DNA from: Betaproteobacteria bacterium
GTDB taxonomy: Bacteria > Pseudomonadota > Gammaproteobacteria > Burkholderiales > Casimicrobiaceae
Assembly (NCBI GenBank): GCA_013298695.1
Contig: JAAFIS010000001.1
Coordinates: 930,001-994,000 of the forward strand
Direction: 5' to 3'
Length of the DNA stretch: 64,000 nucleotides
In this document: positions 10,201 to 18,493 of the stretch, in pieces
How the letters are laid out: each line of letters starts with the position of its first letter
How positions within the stretch are numbered: position 1 is the first letter of the stretch
Made by a program: the position numbers and the translations under genes
Notes under the pieces: model-generated
What the model was told of the DNA's origin: nothing
The model's input: the letters and a program-made list of their open reading frames with translations, nothing else
The model's database searches: none

Positions 10201-10634
10201 ACGTCGATTCGTCGGTTGAACGCTTGGAAGTTAAGTGCAGCGGGATGAACGGTTCGCGCTACGTCGTTACGGCGAATGGCTACGTTCTGCCGCTACAGCC
10301 TGCGGGCGTAGAGGGTGAGTTTGTTGCAGGCGTGCGCTACAAAGCGTGGAATCCGCCATCGGCGTTACACCCGAGTATCAAGGTGCATGCGCCGATTACG
10401 TTTGATCTCGTAGACACGTGGACAAATCAGAGCATTGGCGGATGCCAGTATCACGTGGAGCACCCGGGCGGGGCCAATCCGGCAACGTTTCCGATCAACG
10501 CGTATGATGCGGAATCGCGCCGATTGGCTCGCTTTCAGCGCATGGGACACACGCCCGGCAAGCTCGTCGCAAAACCGGCCGTCATAAGTCCCGAGTATCC
10601 GTTCACGCTTGACCTTCGGCGTCAATCCGCTTGA
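7272..10634 (+). CDS. transglutaminase-like protease/amidase fused to DUF2126
   Basis: This is a very long cytosolic-looking protein of 1120 residues. The N-terminal part (about 1-290) is a bacterial transglutaminase-like domain with the catalytic triad visible as Cys180 (GSCRDSGW), His229 (LHAWCEV) and Asp245 (GLDPTSG). The remainder (about 320-1115) is the DUF2126 region, with motifs such as LTMGGEPTFV, GGGNHFVLGG and GRLGLLELRAFEMPPHARM. Such fusions usually sit with a second transglutaminase, an alpha-E domain protein and an ATP-grasp-like protein, in a system tied by comparative genomics to a peptide-modifying or peptide-tagging role. Those partners are absent here. The ATG at 7272 is preferred over the TTG at 7266. 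The substrate is unknown. Confidence 0.9.
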   Translation: MSIHVALNHVTHYHYDRLVNLGPQIVRLRPAPHCRTRVLSYSQRIEPVNHFCNWQQDPFANYMARLVFPEKTRELKVTVDVVAEMAVYNPFDFFLEPAAEQFPFQYDAASNQELAPYLATLPLTPLVANYLERIDRRARRTIDFLVELNAMLYRDLAYVIRMEPGVQTPEQTLTLKSGSCRDSGWLLVQLFRHLGLAARFASGYLIQLTPDVKSLDGPSGTERDFTDLHAWCEVFLPGAGWIGLDPTSGLLAGEGHLPLACTPQPSSAAPIEGGVDPCEVTFSHSMSVKRIYEAPRVTKPYTDAQWSEVLALGDTVDRDLKESDVRLTMGGEPTFVANSDRDAAEWNIAALGPTKLKYAHAMLRKMFERYGKGGALHFGQGKWYPGEQLPRWALTLFWRTDGVPIWQNPSRFSQDKPATAYTVEDAAKFVKELAKQLRIADDTMVPGYEDALYYVWRERKLPVNVTAIDSRIDDEIERARLRNVFSASLKKVVGYVLPLVVDEEANAKEAAKKHALSPLSQKLVSHWQTGHWYFRDNAMFLVPGDSAMGYRLPLDTLPWVAPEDRDVSAERDPFETLDAMGEPAHPSEETGSKSKSSLTHPPAAFESAKLLVRTALCVEVRNGALHVFMPPASRIEDYLALIAAVESACAVLHVSIILEGYPPPRDPRVKVLQVTPDPGVVEVNIQPVSQWRELVENTEYLYEAAFEERMSAEKFALDGRHTGTGGGNHFVLGGATPADSPFLRKPELLASLIAYWHNHPSLSYLFSGLFIGPTSQAPRVDEARNDQLYELEIAFQEIVNARKLHKDAMPPWLVDRALRNILIDVTGNTHRSEFCIDKMYSPDGSTGRLGLLELRAFEMPPHARMSIVQQLLLRALVARFWRQPKFHALSRWGTSLHDRFMLPNFVKLDFEDVLADLRLPENGGYAFDPGWFAPHFEFRFPLCGELNAMGMSLAIRAALEPWHVMGEENSGGGTARYVDSSVERLEVKCSGMNGSRYVVTANGYVLPLQPAGVEGEFVAGVRYKAWNPPSALHPSIKVHAPITFDLVDTWTNQSIGGCQYHVEHPGGANPATFPINAYDAESRRLARFQRMGHTPGKLVAKPAVISPEYPFTLDLRRQSA

Positions 10635-10672
10635 CAGCGTCGTTGCCGACCCTTCCAAGAAGTTTCGGACGA

Positions 10673-11701
10673 TTAAGCAGAGTGGAATCGGTAGAACAAG
10701 GCGTCGTCTTTGAGCGGATGCTCGTTGACCACGTGCGACGCGATGGACAGATCAATTAGCCTTTGGCCCGCACTCATTGCTTCGTTGAGCGTCATTCGAT
10801 GCTTCAGACACCAGGCAATCGCCTCTTTGCCAACGAAGCAGTGCTTGTATTCGGTACCAAGATAGGTGCGATCACGGTGTTCGAAGCCGACCGCTGAACT
10901 GACCTGAGTGTAGAAGTCGCTGATGACAAACTGTTCGGGTAGTCGCGCAACGCGGAAGAAATAGTATTCATCCGCAAACGCCTGCTCACGTGCGACGTGA
11001 TAGATGAGCCCGCAAGATTGCAGCGCCTTGCCAATGGCAATGGCGTTTGGGCGCGATGTGTTTGCTGCCTTTGCAATCCAATCCGCGCATTCAGAGGCAA
11101 CAAAGCACTCGGAATAGCTGCGAAGGTGGTAGCTTCGATCACGAATGTCGACCCCGCCCGAGCGGCCGATACGCCTTGCCAGCTGCGCTAAGTCGATACC
11201 CATTGCTTCCACCGCCGCTAAGTTGCGAAGCGTTTCGTCGCCTGCTTCAATTGCTTGCGCCGCGCGAACGTAGGGTTGCACTCGCTGTTGACGTTTCGCT
11301 GGGGATGGGTTTTCGCTATCGAGCAACGCGATCAGCGGCTCTCCCGCGTGTTGCCAGCGCGATGCTGTGATTCGTGGAATGATGGCGTCAGCACCACACA
11401 TTTTTGCCCAGGCTTGATCGTGTGCATCCACCGTGAATTTGCGTTCGGCGTGCAGCACAATTGTTGCAGTGGGCATGCGTTCGCGCACTTGCGCAACGAC
11501 GCGGCTGGCATGACGCTGTGCCGGGATCAGGGCATCGAGTCCGATCACGACAACGGTGTCGCTTGCCTTTGAGCCTTGCAGCAGGCCAAGCAATTGAGAC
11601 CGTTGACCGACCGCGTGCATCCCGACGTTTAGCGCTTGAGTAACGCTGCGCAGCAGCGCAAGCGTTGAGCCGTCCAAATTAAGCAACACGAGTTGTTTCA
11701 C
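10673..11701 (-). CDS. tandem DEP-domain protein with receiver-like N-terminus
   Basis: The 342-residue protein begins with a Rossmann/receiver-like stretch (MKQLVLLNLDGSTLALLRSV, VVVIGLDALIP, ATIVLHAE). The phospho-acceptor pattern of a true receiver is not clear. Two repeats that read like DEP domains follow. The first (about 175-250) contains SYSECFVASECADWIAKA, ALQSCGLIYHV and FADEYYFFR. The second (about 262-341) contains HCFVGKEAIAWCLKH, GQRLIDLSIASHV and LKDDALFYRF. DEP domains are best known from eukaryotic signalling, where they bind membranes or GPCR tails; bacterial ones are uncommon and poorly characterised. It converges with the transglutaminase gene and diverges from the GNAT gene. 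Domain calls are by pattern reading only. Confidence 0.7.
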   Translation of the reverse strand: MKQLVLLNLDGSTLALLRSVTQALNVGMHAVGQRSQLLGLLQGSKASDTVVVIGLDALIPAQRHASRVVAQVRERMPTATIVLHAERKFTVDAHDQAWAKMCGADAIIPRITASRWQHAGEPLIALLDSENPSPAKRQQRVQPYVRAAQAIEAGDETLRNLAAVEAMGIDLAQLARRIGRSGGVDIRDRSYHLRSYSECFVASECADWIAKAANTSRPNAIAIGKALQSCGLIYHVAREQAFADEYYFFRVARLPEQFVISDFYTQVSSAVGFEHRDRTYLGTEYKHCFVGKEAIAWCLKHRMTLNEAMSAGQRLIDLSIASHVVNEHPLKDDALFYRFHSA

Positions 11702-11819
11702 AATACCCCCGAACTTTCCCGTATTAATTTGCCGCGCGCAACGGCAGGTTCAAGTCATTGCGTGCAACCGAATAGCGGTCAATCGCTATGATTAACCGCA
11801 CCACTCTCTGCTATTCGTT

Positions 11820-12347
11820 ATGTTGATAAGAAACGTTACAGTCAACGATTTGGATGCAATTCGGGCGATTTATTCGCACTGGGTTCAGCATGGGACGGCG
11901 AGTTTCGAGCTTGAGTCGCCAACGCTTGAAGAGCTCAGCAAACGCCACGCAGACGTTGTGTCCAAGGGCTTGCCCTATGTCGTTGCCGAAGAAGGGGGTG
12001 AAGTGGTTGGGTACGCGTACGCAAACTGGTTTCGTCCACGGCCTGCCTATCGGTTTTGCGTTGAAAACTCGATCTATGTGCATCCCGACGCGCGTCGAGG
12101 CGGGATCGCTCGGTTGCTCATGGCAGAGCTCATTTCACGTTGCGAACGCGCGGGCGCAAGGCAAATGGTCGCGGTCATCGGCGACAGCGCGAACGCGCCA
12201 TCGATCGCGCTTCACGCTGCGATGGGCTTTTCGCAGGTTGGGACCATTCGCTCCACCGGCTGGAAATTCGAGCGTTGGCTAGACACGGTGCTGATGCAGC
12301 GAACGCTCGGTGTCGGTGACTCAAAACCTGCTGAAGCGCTTACGTAA
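11820..12347 (+). CDS. GNAT N-acetyltransferase, phosphinothricin-acetyltransferase-like
   Basis: The 175-residue enzyme matches the Pat/Bar branch of the GNAT fold. It shows IRAIYSHWVQHGTASFELESPT at the start, YAYANWFRPRPAYRFCVENSIYV in the middle and the acetyl-CoA loop RRGGIARLLM at about residues 96-105, then GDSANAPSIALHAAMGF and the typical STGWKFERW ending. Family members acetylate phosphinothricin, methionine sulfoximine or related amines. The true substrate here is not determined. The gene is divergent from the DEP gene with a 118-base spacer, where both promoters must lie. Confidence 0.88.
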   Translation: MLIRNVTVNDLDAIRAIYSHWVQHGTASFELESPTLEELSKRHADVVSKGLPYVVAEEGGEVVGYAYANWFRPRPAYRFCVENSIYVHPDARRGGIARLLMAELISRCERAGARQMVAVIGDSANAPSIALHAAMGFSQVGTIRSTGWKFERWLDTVLMQRTLGVGDSKPAEALT

Positions 12348-12409
12348 ATTGACACAACTTGCTTAACTCTACGCGTAAAAACATTACGAACCTATCACTC
12401 CAAAAGCCT

Positions 12410-12481
12410 ATTTAATTGGGCGAAAACGAGGAAATAATATGATTTCGATAATATTTAAAAATAATTTGATCGCCCAATTGA
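12410..12481. repeat. inverted repeat bracketing the ggt ribosome site and start codon
   Basis: The arms TTTAATTGGGCGA (about 12411-12423) and TCGCCCAATTGAA (about 12469-12481) are complementary over about 12 bases. Between them lie a GAGGAAAT ribosome site and the ggt ATG at 12439. The arms are the two halves of the CGCCCAATT-type palindrome seen elsewhere in the window. In mRNA they could fold into a long-loop hairpin that presents or hides the start site. Any regulatory effect is an inference. Confidence 0.55.
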
Positions 12482-14247
12482 AAAAACGCAGAACGCTCGT
12501 AGTTGGTTTTGTGTTCTGGGCGGTGTGCGGTTCGTGTTTCGCGCAGCTTTTCGGTGCGCCCTCAGCACCTGAACCCTCGACCGGGCTCTACAAAAAATCT
12601 CTCGTCACCTTCAAATCACAAGGCGTGGCCGCTGCCAATCCGTTGGCTGTTGAAGCAGGATTTGCGATGCTTAAACTCGGTGGCAGCGCGGTTGATGCGG
12701 CGATTGCAACGCAGCTCGTGCTCGGACTCGTTGAGCCGCAAAGCTCGGGCATCGGCGGCGGCGCGTTTGCGCTCGTGCATGATGCAAAGGCGAAAAAACT
12801 TCGTGCGTATGACGGTCGCGAAACCGCACCTGCAGCCGCCAAACCAGAGCGATTCATTGGCAGCGATGGTTTGCCAATGAAGTACTACGACGCCGTCATT
12901 AGCGGCAAAAGCGTGGGCACGCCTGGCACGGTTGCGCTCCTCGAAACGCTGCACAAACGTCATGGAAAATTGCCGTGGAAGAAGGTATTTGAACCGGCCA
13001 TTGAGCTTGCCGAAAAAGGCTTCCCGGTGAGCCCTCGATTGCATGAAGTCGTAAAGCTAGATCGCTTTTTGAAAGACGATGCTGCGGCGCGCGCATACTT
13101 CTTCAACGAGAAAGGCGAATCGTGGCCGATTGGGCATCCGCTGAAAAATCCTGAGTACGCAAAGACGTTGCGCTCGATTGCTGCGAGCGGATCAACAGCC
13201 TTTTACTCAGGCGAAATCGCTGACGCGATGGTGAACGCCGTGCGGGACTACACAGACGTTGCGAAACGCGGCGATCTCACGCAAACTGATCTCGCGAATT
13301 ACCAAGTGATCGAACGCGATCCAATTTGCTTTAGCTATCGCGCGAAGAAATTGTGCAGCATGCCCGCGCCTTCTTCGGGCGGCGTTGCGATTGCGCAAAT
13401 GCTCGCGGCGTTGGAGCGCTTCCCAATGGCTCAGTGGGGCGCGAATTCATTGGATACCGTTCATGCAATGGCCGAAGCAGGACGACTTGCCTACGCCGAT
13501 CGCGCGCAATATTTGGCAGACCCCGGGTTCGCCGACGTACCGAAAGGCTTGCTCGATGCGACTTACATGAAATCACGCGGCGCATTGATCGATATGACAA
13601 AGAGCATGAAGCGCGCCGAACCGGGCACGCCGCCGGGTATTAAAGTCGCGCTCGCGGCAGATCCCAACATCGCACTCACCGGCACCTCGCACATTTCCAT
13701 CGTAGACAAATTCGGCAACGTGGTTTCAATGACAACTACCATTGAAGACATTTTCGGCGCCCGGAAAATGGTGCGTGGTTTTTTGTTAAACAACGAGCTC
13801 ACCGATTTTTCCATGCGATTTGAGGAGAACGGCAAACCGGTTGCTAACCGCGTACAGGCCGGAAAACGTCCGCGCTCTACTATGGCTCCAACGATCGTTT
13901 ACGACGCGAAAGGTGCGCCAGAAATCGTGACCGGTTCACCCGGCGGCAGCGCCATTGCCAATTACGTTTTGAAAACAATCGTCGGCATGATCGACTGGAA
14001 ACTTGATCCGCAAGCGGCCATCGATCTCCCCAATTTTGGCTCTCGCAACGGCCCGACCGAACTGGAAAAAGGCACGCCGGTTGAAGCACTGAAACCCGCA
14101 CTCGAAGCACGCGGTCACACCGTGTCAGTCATTGATTTCACGAGTGGTTTGCAAGCGCTGCAACGCACTTATGACGCGAAGGGCCAGCCTACCGGCTGGC
14201 GAGGCGGTGCAGATCCGAGGCGCGAGGGCATGGTGATTGGAGACTGA
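12439..14247 (+). CDS. ggt: gamma-glutamyltransferase (Ntn hydrolase)
   Basis: Ggt cleaves glutathione and other gamma-glutamyl compounds in the periplasm. The 602-residue precursor has an N-terminal signal (basic KKRR, then VVGFVFWAVCGSCFA). The autoprocessing nucleophile is probably Thr416 in G-T-S-H-I-S-I-V-D, where the precursor splits into large and small subunits. The small subunit carries ETVTGSPGG-like EIVTGSPGGS and VQAGKRPRSTMAPT. The start ATG at 12439 has a GAGGAAAT ribosome site. The first 17 residues include LIAQL, which is encoded by one arm of an inverted repeat, so the extreme N-terminus may have been remodelled by a repeat. The length is normal for the family. Confidence 0.93.
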   Translation: MISIIFKNNLIAQLKKRRTLVVGFVFWAVCGSCFAQLFGAPSAPEPSTGLYKKSLVTFKSQGVAAANPLAVEAGFAMLKLGGSAVDAAIATQLVLGLVEPQSSGIGGGAFALVHDAKAKKLRAYDGRETAPAAAKPERFIGSDGLPMKYYDAVISGKSVGTPGTVALLETLHKRHGKLPWKKVFEPAIELAEKGFPVSPRLHEVVKLDRFLKDDAAARAYFFNEKGESWPIGHPLKNPEYAKTLRSIAASGSTAFYSGEIADAMVNAVRDYTDVAKRGDLTQTDLANYQVIERDPICFSYRAKKLCSMPAPSSGGVAIAQMLAALERFPMAQWGANSLDTVHAMAEAGRLAYADRAQYLADPGFADVPKGLLDATYMKSRGALIDMTKSMKRAEPGTPPGIKVALAADPNIALTGTSHISIVDKFGNVVSMTTTIEDIFGARKMVRGFLLNNELTDFSMRFEENGKPVANRVQAGKRPRSTMAPTIVYDAKGAPEIVTGSPGGSAIANYVLKTIVGMIDWKLDPQAAIDLPNFGSRNGPTELEKGTPVEALKPALEARGHTVSVIDFTSGLQALQRTYDAKGQPTGWRGGADPRREGMVIGD

Positions 14248-14618
14248 ACTAGCGATCCACCGAGTAATACGGTGACTTCCAACGCACTGGCGCGTCATGT
14301 TGCAAGCTCAGCGCTGAGGCTCGTGTTATCTACAGTAGTTTCTAAGCCTGCGAGGATACTGAGCGCGCGCGATTCGAACGCGTACCGCTACGCTTCGCGG
14401 CGGACTAGTTCGGTCGGTCATAGCGACGATGCGCGAAATCACAGTTCCATATTCGCTTTGTGCATACGCGAACGCTGCGAAAGATCGGAAAATACTCGCA
14501 ATCGCGAAAGCGCAACACAGTAAACTTTTGAAAAGTATTTCCGTCTCGTGGAAATGCGGCGAACTCATTGCAGGTTCGTGTGCGCCGCGCAGATTCTGAT
14601 CACCTTAGGACCCCCTTG
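14248..14618. other. ggt-maeB intergenic region
   Basis: These 371 bases have no well supported gene. A minus-strand frame at 14326-14568 begins with a stretch resembling a signal peptide, but it lacks a ribosome site and a recognisable mature domain. The maeB ribosome site TTAGGA is at 14605-14610. No clear promoter, terminator or repeat was found. Confidence 0.5.
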
Positions 14619-16919
14619 ATGCCACATCGCCAATCCGCGCAAAACCTTAAAGAAGCTGCGCTCGAGTATCACCGTTCACCGAAACCGGGCAAGCTCGAAA
14701 TTAGCGCAACGAAAACGTTATCGAATCAACGCGATCTGGCGCTGGCGTATTCGCCGGGTGTTGCGTTTGCGTGTGAGGAAATCGTGCGTGATCCGGCCGA
14801 GGCGTTCAACATGACCTCGCGCGGCAACCTCGTCGGTGTTGTCACCAACGGCACAGCTGTTCTGGGTTTGGGGGCAATTGGCCCGCTTGCTGCAAAGCCT
14901 GTGATGGAAGGCAAGGCCGTTCTGTTTAAGAAATTTGCTGGGATTGACTGCTTCGATATCGAAGTCAACGAGCTCAATCCCGATAAGCTGGTCGACATCA
15001 TCGCGGCGCTGGAGCCCACGTTCGGCGGCATCAATCTCGAAGACATCAAGGCACCGGAGTGCTTCTACATCGAGAAGAAACTCCGCGAGCGAATGAAAAT
15101 TCCGGTCTTTCATGACGATCAACACGGCACGGCGATTATTGTCGGGGCGGGCATCATGAATGGTCTGCGCGTGGTGGGGAAAAAACCAGAAGAGGTGAAG
15201 CTCGTGGTGTCGGGTGCTGGCGCGGCAGCGCTTGCTTGCCTTGACATGCTGGTGGCCATTGGCATCAAGCGCGAGAACATTTGGGTGAGCGACATCAAAG
15301 GCGTCGTGTACCAGGGCCGCGTTGAGGAAATGGACGACAACAAGGCACGCTACGCACAGCCTACCGAGCTGCGGACGGTCGATCAGCTTCTTGACAAAGC
15401 GGACGTTTTCCTCGGGCTATCAGCTGCAAAAGTGATTAAACCCGAGTGGCTCATGAAAATGAATGCTCGCCCTCTAATATTTGCGCTCGCCAACCCGGAG
15501 CCGGAGATCATGCCGAACCTCGCGAAAGAGGCTCGACCTGATGCGATTATCGCGACGGGGCGCAGCGATTATCCAAATCAAATCAACAACGTTTTGTGTT
15601 TTCCGTTCATTTTCCGCGGCGCGCTTGACGTAGGCGCAACGACGGTGAACGAAGCGATGAAGCTCGCCGTGGTGCGCGCGATTGCAGATCTCGCGATGGC
15701 CGAACAAAACGATCAAGTTGCCGCCGCATACGGCGACGCGGGAACGCTTGCGTTCGGCCCTGAGTATTTGATTCCAAAACCATTTGATCCGCGCCTCATC
15801 GTTCGCATCGCACCGGCCGTTGCGAAGGCCGCGATGGAATCCGGCGTCGCCACGCGCCCCATCAAAGATTTCGAAGCCTACAAACAACAACTCACTCAGT
15901 TCGTCTATCACTCGGGCGCGGTGATGAAGCCGATTTTTTCGGCGGCAAAACAAGCACCGAAGCGCGTCGTGTTTTCTGAGGGCGAGGAAGAGCGCGTAAT
16001 GCGTGCGATACAGGTGGTCATCGACGAAGGGTTGGCAAAGCCGATTGTGATCGCGCGCCCAGCAGTGTTTGCACAGCGCGTCGAGAAATTCGGTTTACGA
16101 ATGAAAGGTGGCGTTGATGTTGAGTTGGTGAACCCGGAGCAAGACGATCGCTATCGCGATTACTGGCAAACCTATCACTCACTTACGCGGCGAAAAGGGG
16201 TGACCGAGCAGCTTGCAAAGATCGAGATGCGCCGACGCTTGACGCTCATCGGTTCGATGATGGTGCGGAAAGGCGATGCTGATGCCTTGATCTGCGGGAC
16301 CTGGGGTACGCACCAAATGCATCTGCAATACATCGATCAGGTGCTCGGGCTACGCAAAGACGCAAAAGAATATGCGGCGATGAACGGCATCATGTTGCCG
16401 AATCGTCTCGTGTTTCTGGTGGACACTCACGTCAATTACGATCCCACCGCCGAACAAATCGCTGAGATCACGCTGATGGCCGCTGATGAGTTGCGTCGCT
16501 TCGGCGTTGTACCTAAAGTTGCGCTGCTTTCACATTCCAACTTCGGCACATCGAATCAACCGTCAGCCGTCAAAATGCGCGATGCGCTTGCAATTCTGCG
16601 TGAGCGTGCGCCAACGCTTGAGGCCGATGGCGAAATGCATGGCGATAGCGCACTCGATGAAGATTTGCGCGGTTCGATCGAATCGCCGCTGACCGGCTCT
16701 GCAAACCTGCTCGTGTGTCCGAATATTGACTCCGCAAACATTGCCTACAACTTGCTGAAAACAGGTGCGGGAAATAACGTTGCAATTGGCCCGATCTTGC
16801 TCGGTTGTGCGAAACCCGTTCATATTCTTACGCCAAGCGCAACGGTACGGCGTATCGTGAACATGACGGCACTCGCAGTGGTGGACGCGAACAATCAGCG
16901 TCAGGCTTCGTTGCTGTAG
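14619..16919 (+). CDS. maeB: NADP-dependent malic enzyme with phosphotransacetylase-like C-terminus
   Basis: MaeB decarboxylates malate to pyruvate and makes NADPH in the cytosol. The 766-residue product has the malic enzyme part at about 1-430 ([69 protein letters not shown]). A phosphotransacetylase-like domain follows at about 440-766 ([35 protein letters not shown]). That domain is regulatory in known MaeB enzymes. The ATG at 14619 is chosen because TTAGGA lies 8 bases upstream and because it gives the usual N-terminus; an upstream in-frame start at 14568 has no support. Confidence 0.96.
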   Translation: MPHRQSAQNLKEAALEYHRSPKPGKLEISATKTLSNQRDLALAYSPGVAFACEEIVRDPAEAFNMTSRGNLVGVVTNGTAVLGLGAIGPLAAKPVMEGKAVLFKKFAGIDCFDIEVNELNPDKLVDIIAALEPTFGGINLEDIKAPECFYIEKKLRERMKIPVFHDDQHGTAIIVGAGIMNGLRVVGKKPEEVKLVVSGAGAAALACLDMLVAIGIKRENIWVSDIKGVVYQGRVEEMDDNKARYAQPTELRTVDQLLDKADVFLGLSAAKVIKPEWLMKMNARPLIFALANPEPEIMPNLAKEARPDAIIATGRSDYPNQINNVLCFPFIFRGALDVGATTVNEAMKLAVVRAIADLAMAEQNDQVAAAYGDAGTLAFGPEYLIPKPFDPRLIVRIAPAVAKAAMESGVATRPIKDFEAYKQQLTQFVYHSGAVMKPIFSAAKQAPKRVVFSEGEEERVMRAIQVVIDEGLAKPIVIARPAVFAQRVEKFGLRMKGGVDVELVNPEQDDRYRDYWQTYHSLTRRKGVTEQLAKIEMRRRLTLIGSMMVRKGDADALICGTWGTHQMHLQYIDQVLGLRKDAKEYAAMNGIMLPNRLVFLVDTHVNYDPTAEQIAEITLMAADELRRFGVVPKVALLSHSNFGTSNQPSAVKMRDALAILRERAPTLEADGEMHGDSALDEDLRGSIESPLTGSANLLVCPNIDSANIAYNLLKTGAGNNVAIGPILLGCAKPVHILTPSATVRRIVNMTALAVVDANNQRQASLL

Positions 16920-16955
16920 ATGCACTTGGTGGCAGCCAACATTGAGGCGTGAGCG

Positions 16956-17720
16956 ATGAATAAAACAACTTGCGTGTTGACACTTTTTGCAGGCATGCTG
17001 CTCTGCGTTGCTACTTCGTTTTCGCAAACGGACAGCGCGCGTGAGGTACGTTGGCGCGCGGAGGTTGAGCCCAATATCGTTGTAGGTGAAGCGCAAACGA
17101 TAAAAAGCGCTGAGGGACGTGATTTTTTTGCAATCTTCACCGAAGCTAAGCAAAAGAAGATTGCGTTTGTTCTCGCACACGGTGTGGGTGTGAATCCGGA
17201 TTTTGGATTTATTGGTCAGTTGCGTGTTTTGTTAGCGGATGCTGGATACGCAACGCTTTCGATTCAAATGCCGGTGCTCGCTGCAGAAGGCGCAAGCCCC
17301 GAAGCCTACGCGACCACCTTCCCTGACGCCGCAGCAAGGCTCACTGCTGCACATGCTTGGATCCGCGCGAAGGGCTACGAGTCCGTGGTGCTCGCGTCGC
17401 ACAGCATGGGCGCGTGGATGAGTAACGTTTATTTTCAAAACACACCCAATTCGCCCTACGCTGCATGGATCGCGATGGGTGTTACCGGACGCATCTTGTC
17501 GATGGGCAGTAACTCAATCCCGATTCTGGATCTGTACGGTGAAAACGATTTATCGGCAAATCTGAAAAGCGCTTGGATCAGAAGGCTTTACCTGCTCGCG
17601 CAACCTCGAAGCGAACAAGTCATGGTGAAAAAAGCTGACCATCACTACGCGGGCGTCGAGCGTGACGCTGCAAAAGCGATCGTCGAGTTCATCCAGTCGC
17701 GCTTTGGCCAAAACAATTGA
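16956..17720 (+). CDS. exported alpha/beta hydrolase, DUF3530-like
   Basis: The 254-residue protein has a Sec signal peptide (MNKTTCVLTLFAGMLLCVATSFSQ). It then shows the alpha/beta hydrolase layout: VLAHGVGVNPDFG for the oxyanion region, the nucleophile elbow S-H-S-M-G, an acid candidate in LDLYGENDLSAN, and a His candidate in KKADHHYAG. It probably acts in the periplasm on an unknown ester or amide. It lies 36 bases after maeB and 33 before a methyltransferase gene, both on the same strand. The hydrolase fold is fairly sure; the DUF3530 assignment is by resemblance. Confidence 0.75.
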   Translation: MNKTTCVLTLFAGMLLCVATSFSQTDSAREVRWRAEVEPNIVVGEAQTIKSAEGRDFFAIFTEAKQKKIAFVLAHGVGVNPDFGFIGQLRVLLADAGYATLSIQMPVLAAEGASPEAYATTFPDAAARLTAAHAWIRAKGYESVVLASHSMGAWMSNVYFQNTPNSPYAAWIAMGVTGRILSMGSNSIPILDLYGENDLSANLKSAWIRRLYLLAQPRSEQVMVKKADHHYAGVERDAAKAIVEFIQSRFGQNN

Positions 17721-17753
17721 CCCACCGCTTCTGGTGCCATTGGCTAAACAACG

Positions 17754-18281
17754 ATGCATGAGTCGCTAGCGCCGTCGCCCTGGGTAACTCGGCACGCGGC
17801 GCTTATCGCTGCGGGCTCCTCCCTATTGGATGTTGCCTGCGGTTCGGGTCGGCACGCAAGGTTTTTTGCAGCTCGCGGCGTTCGAGTGACCGCTGTGGAT
17901 CGCGATGAGACGGCGCTCGCAAGTCTTGCCGATCACGCAAACATTGCCGCTGAAACACGCGATCTAGAAACAACAAGATGGCCGTACCCACCGCAATCGT
18001 TTGACGCAGTAGTGGTGGTGAACTATCTTTGGCGGCCGCACATTAGCGAGTTGCTTGAGACCGTGCGCAGCTGTGGCCTTCTGATTTATGAAACATTCAT
18101 GGTAGGCAACGAAAAGTACGGGCGACCTTCACGAGAAGAATTTTTACTGAGAAGCAACGAATTGATTGACCTCACCGGGACTGGGTTTGAGCACATCGAA
18201 TACGAGGAAGGTCCCGTGCACTCAGCGCAGGGCGACGCGGTTGTTGCCGTAAAAGCAAAGCTTGTCGCGCGGCGGCGCTGA
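17754..18281 (+). CDS. class I SAM-dependent methyltransferase
   Basis: The 175-residue protein is a short Rossmann methyltransferase. The SAM-binding motif is LLDVACGSGRHARFFAARG (about residues 23-41), followed by an acidic VTAVDRD at the end of strand 2 and FDAVVVVNYLW for motif IV. It resembles TehB-like methyltransferases, which methylate small thiols or metalloids, but the substrate cannot be read from sequence. It follows the exported hydrolase by 33 bases, possibly in the same transcript. Confidence 0.82.
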   Translation: MHESLAPSPWVTRHAALIAAGSSLLDVACGSGRHARFFAARGVRVTAVDRDETALASLADHANIAAETRDLETTRWPYPPQSFDAVVVVNYLWRPHISELLETVRSCGLLIYETFMVGNEKYGRPSREEFLLRSNELIDLTGTGFEHIEYEEGPVHSAQGDAVVAVKAKLVARRR

Positions 18282-18493
18282 AGCATGGTAGCTCGTATCC
18301 GCAAAGTCCTATTAATCCGGGCGATAGAAAACTTTTGAAGGAAAGTCGAGTGCCGAGCGTCTTGGTTTTCTAGCGCCGATAATTCGCGGCTTTTGTATCC
18401 CGAGAACCGAGTTCGCGCGTCGCGCTGTGTTTCGTTTACTATCCTGCGAGCGGCACTGCTGTATCTGGCCGCCTAAGAACAAGAGGGGACGAT

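Noticed and set aside
14326-14568. Minus-strand frame of 80 codons with a signal-like N-terminus
   Set aside because: It has no ribosome site, and the C-terminal part is Arg-rich with no recognisable domain. It may be chance.
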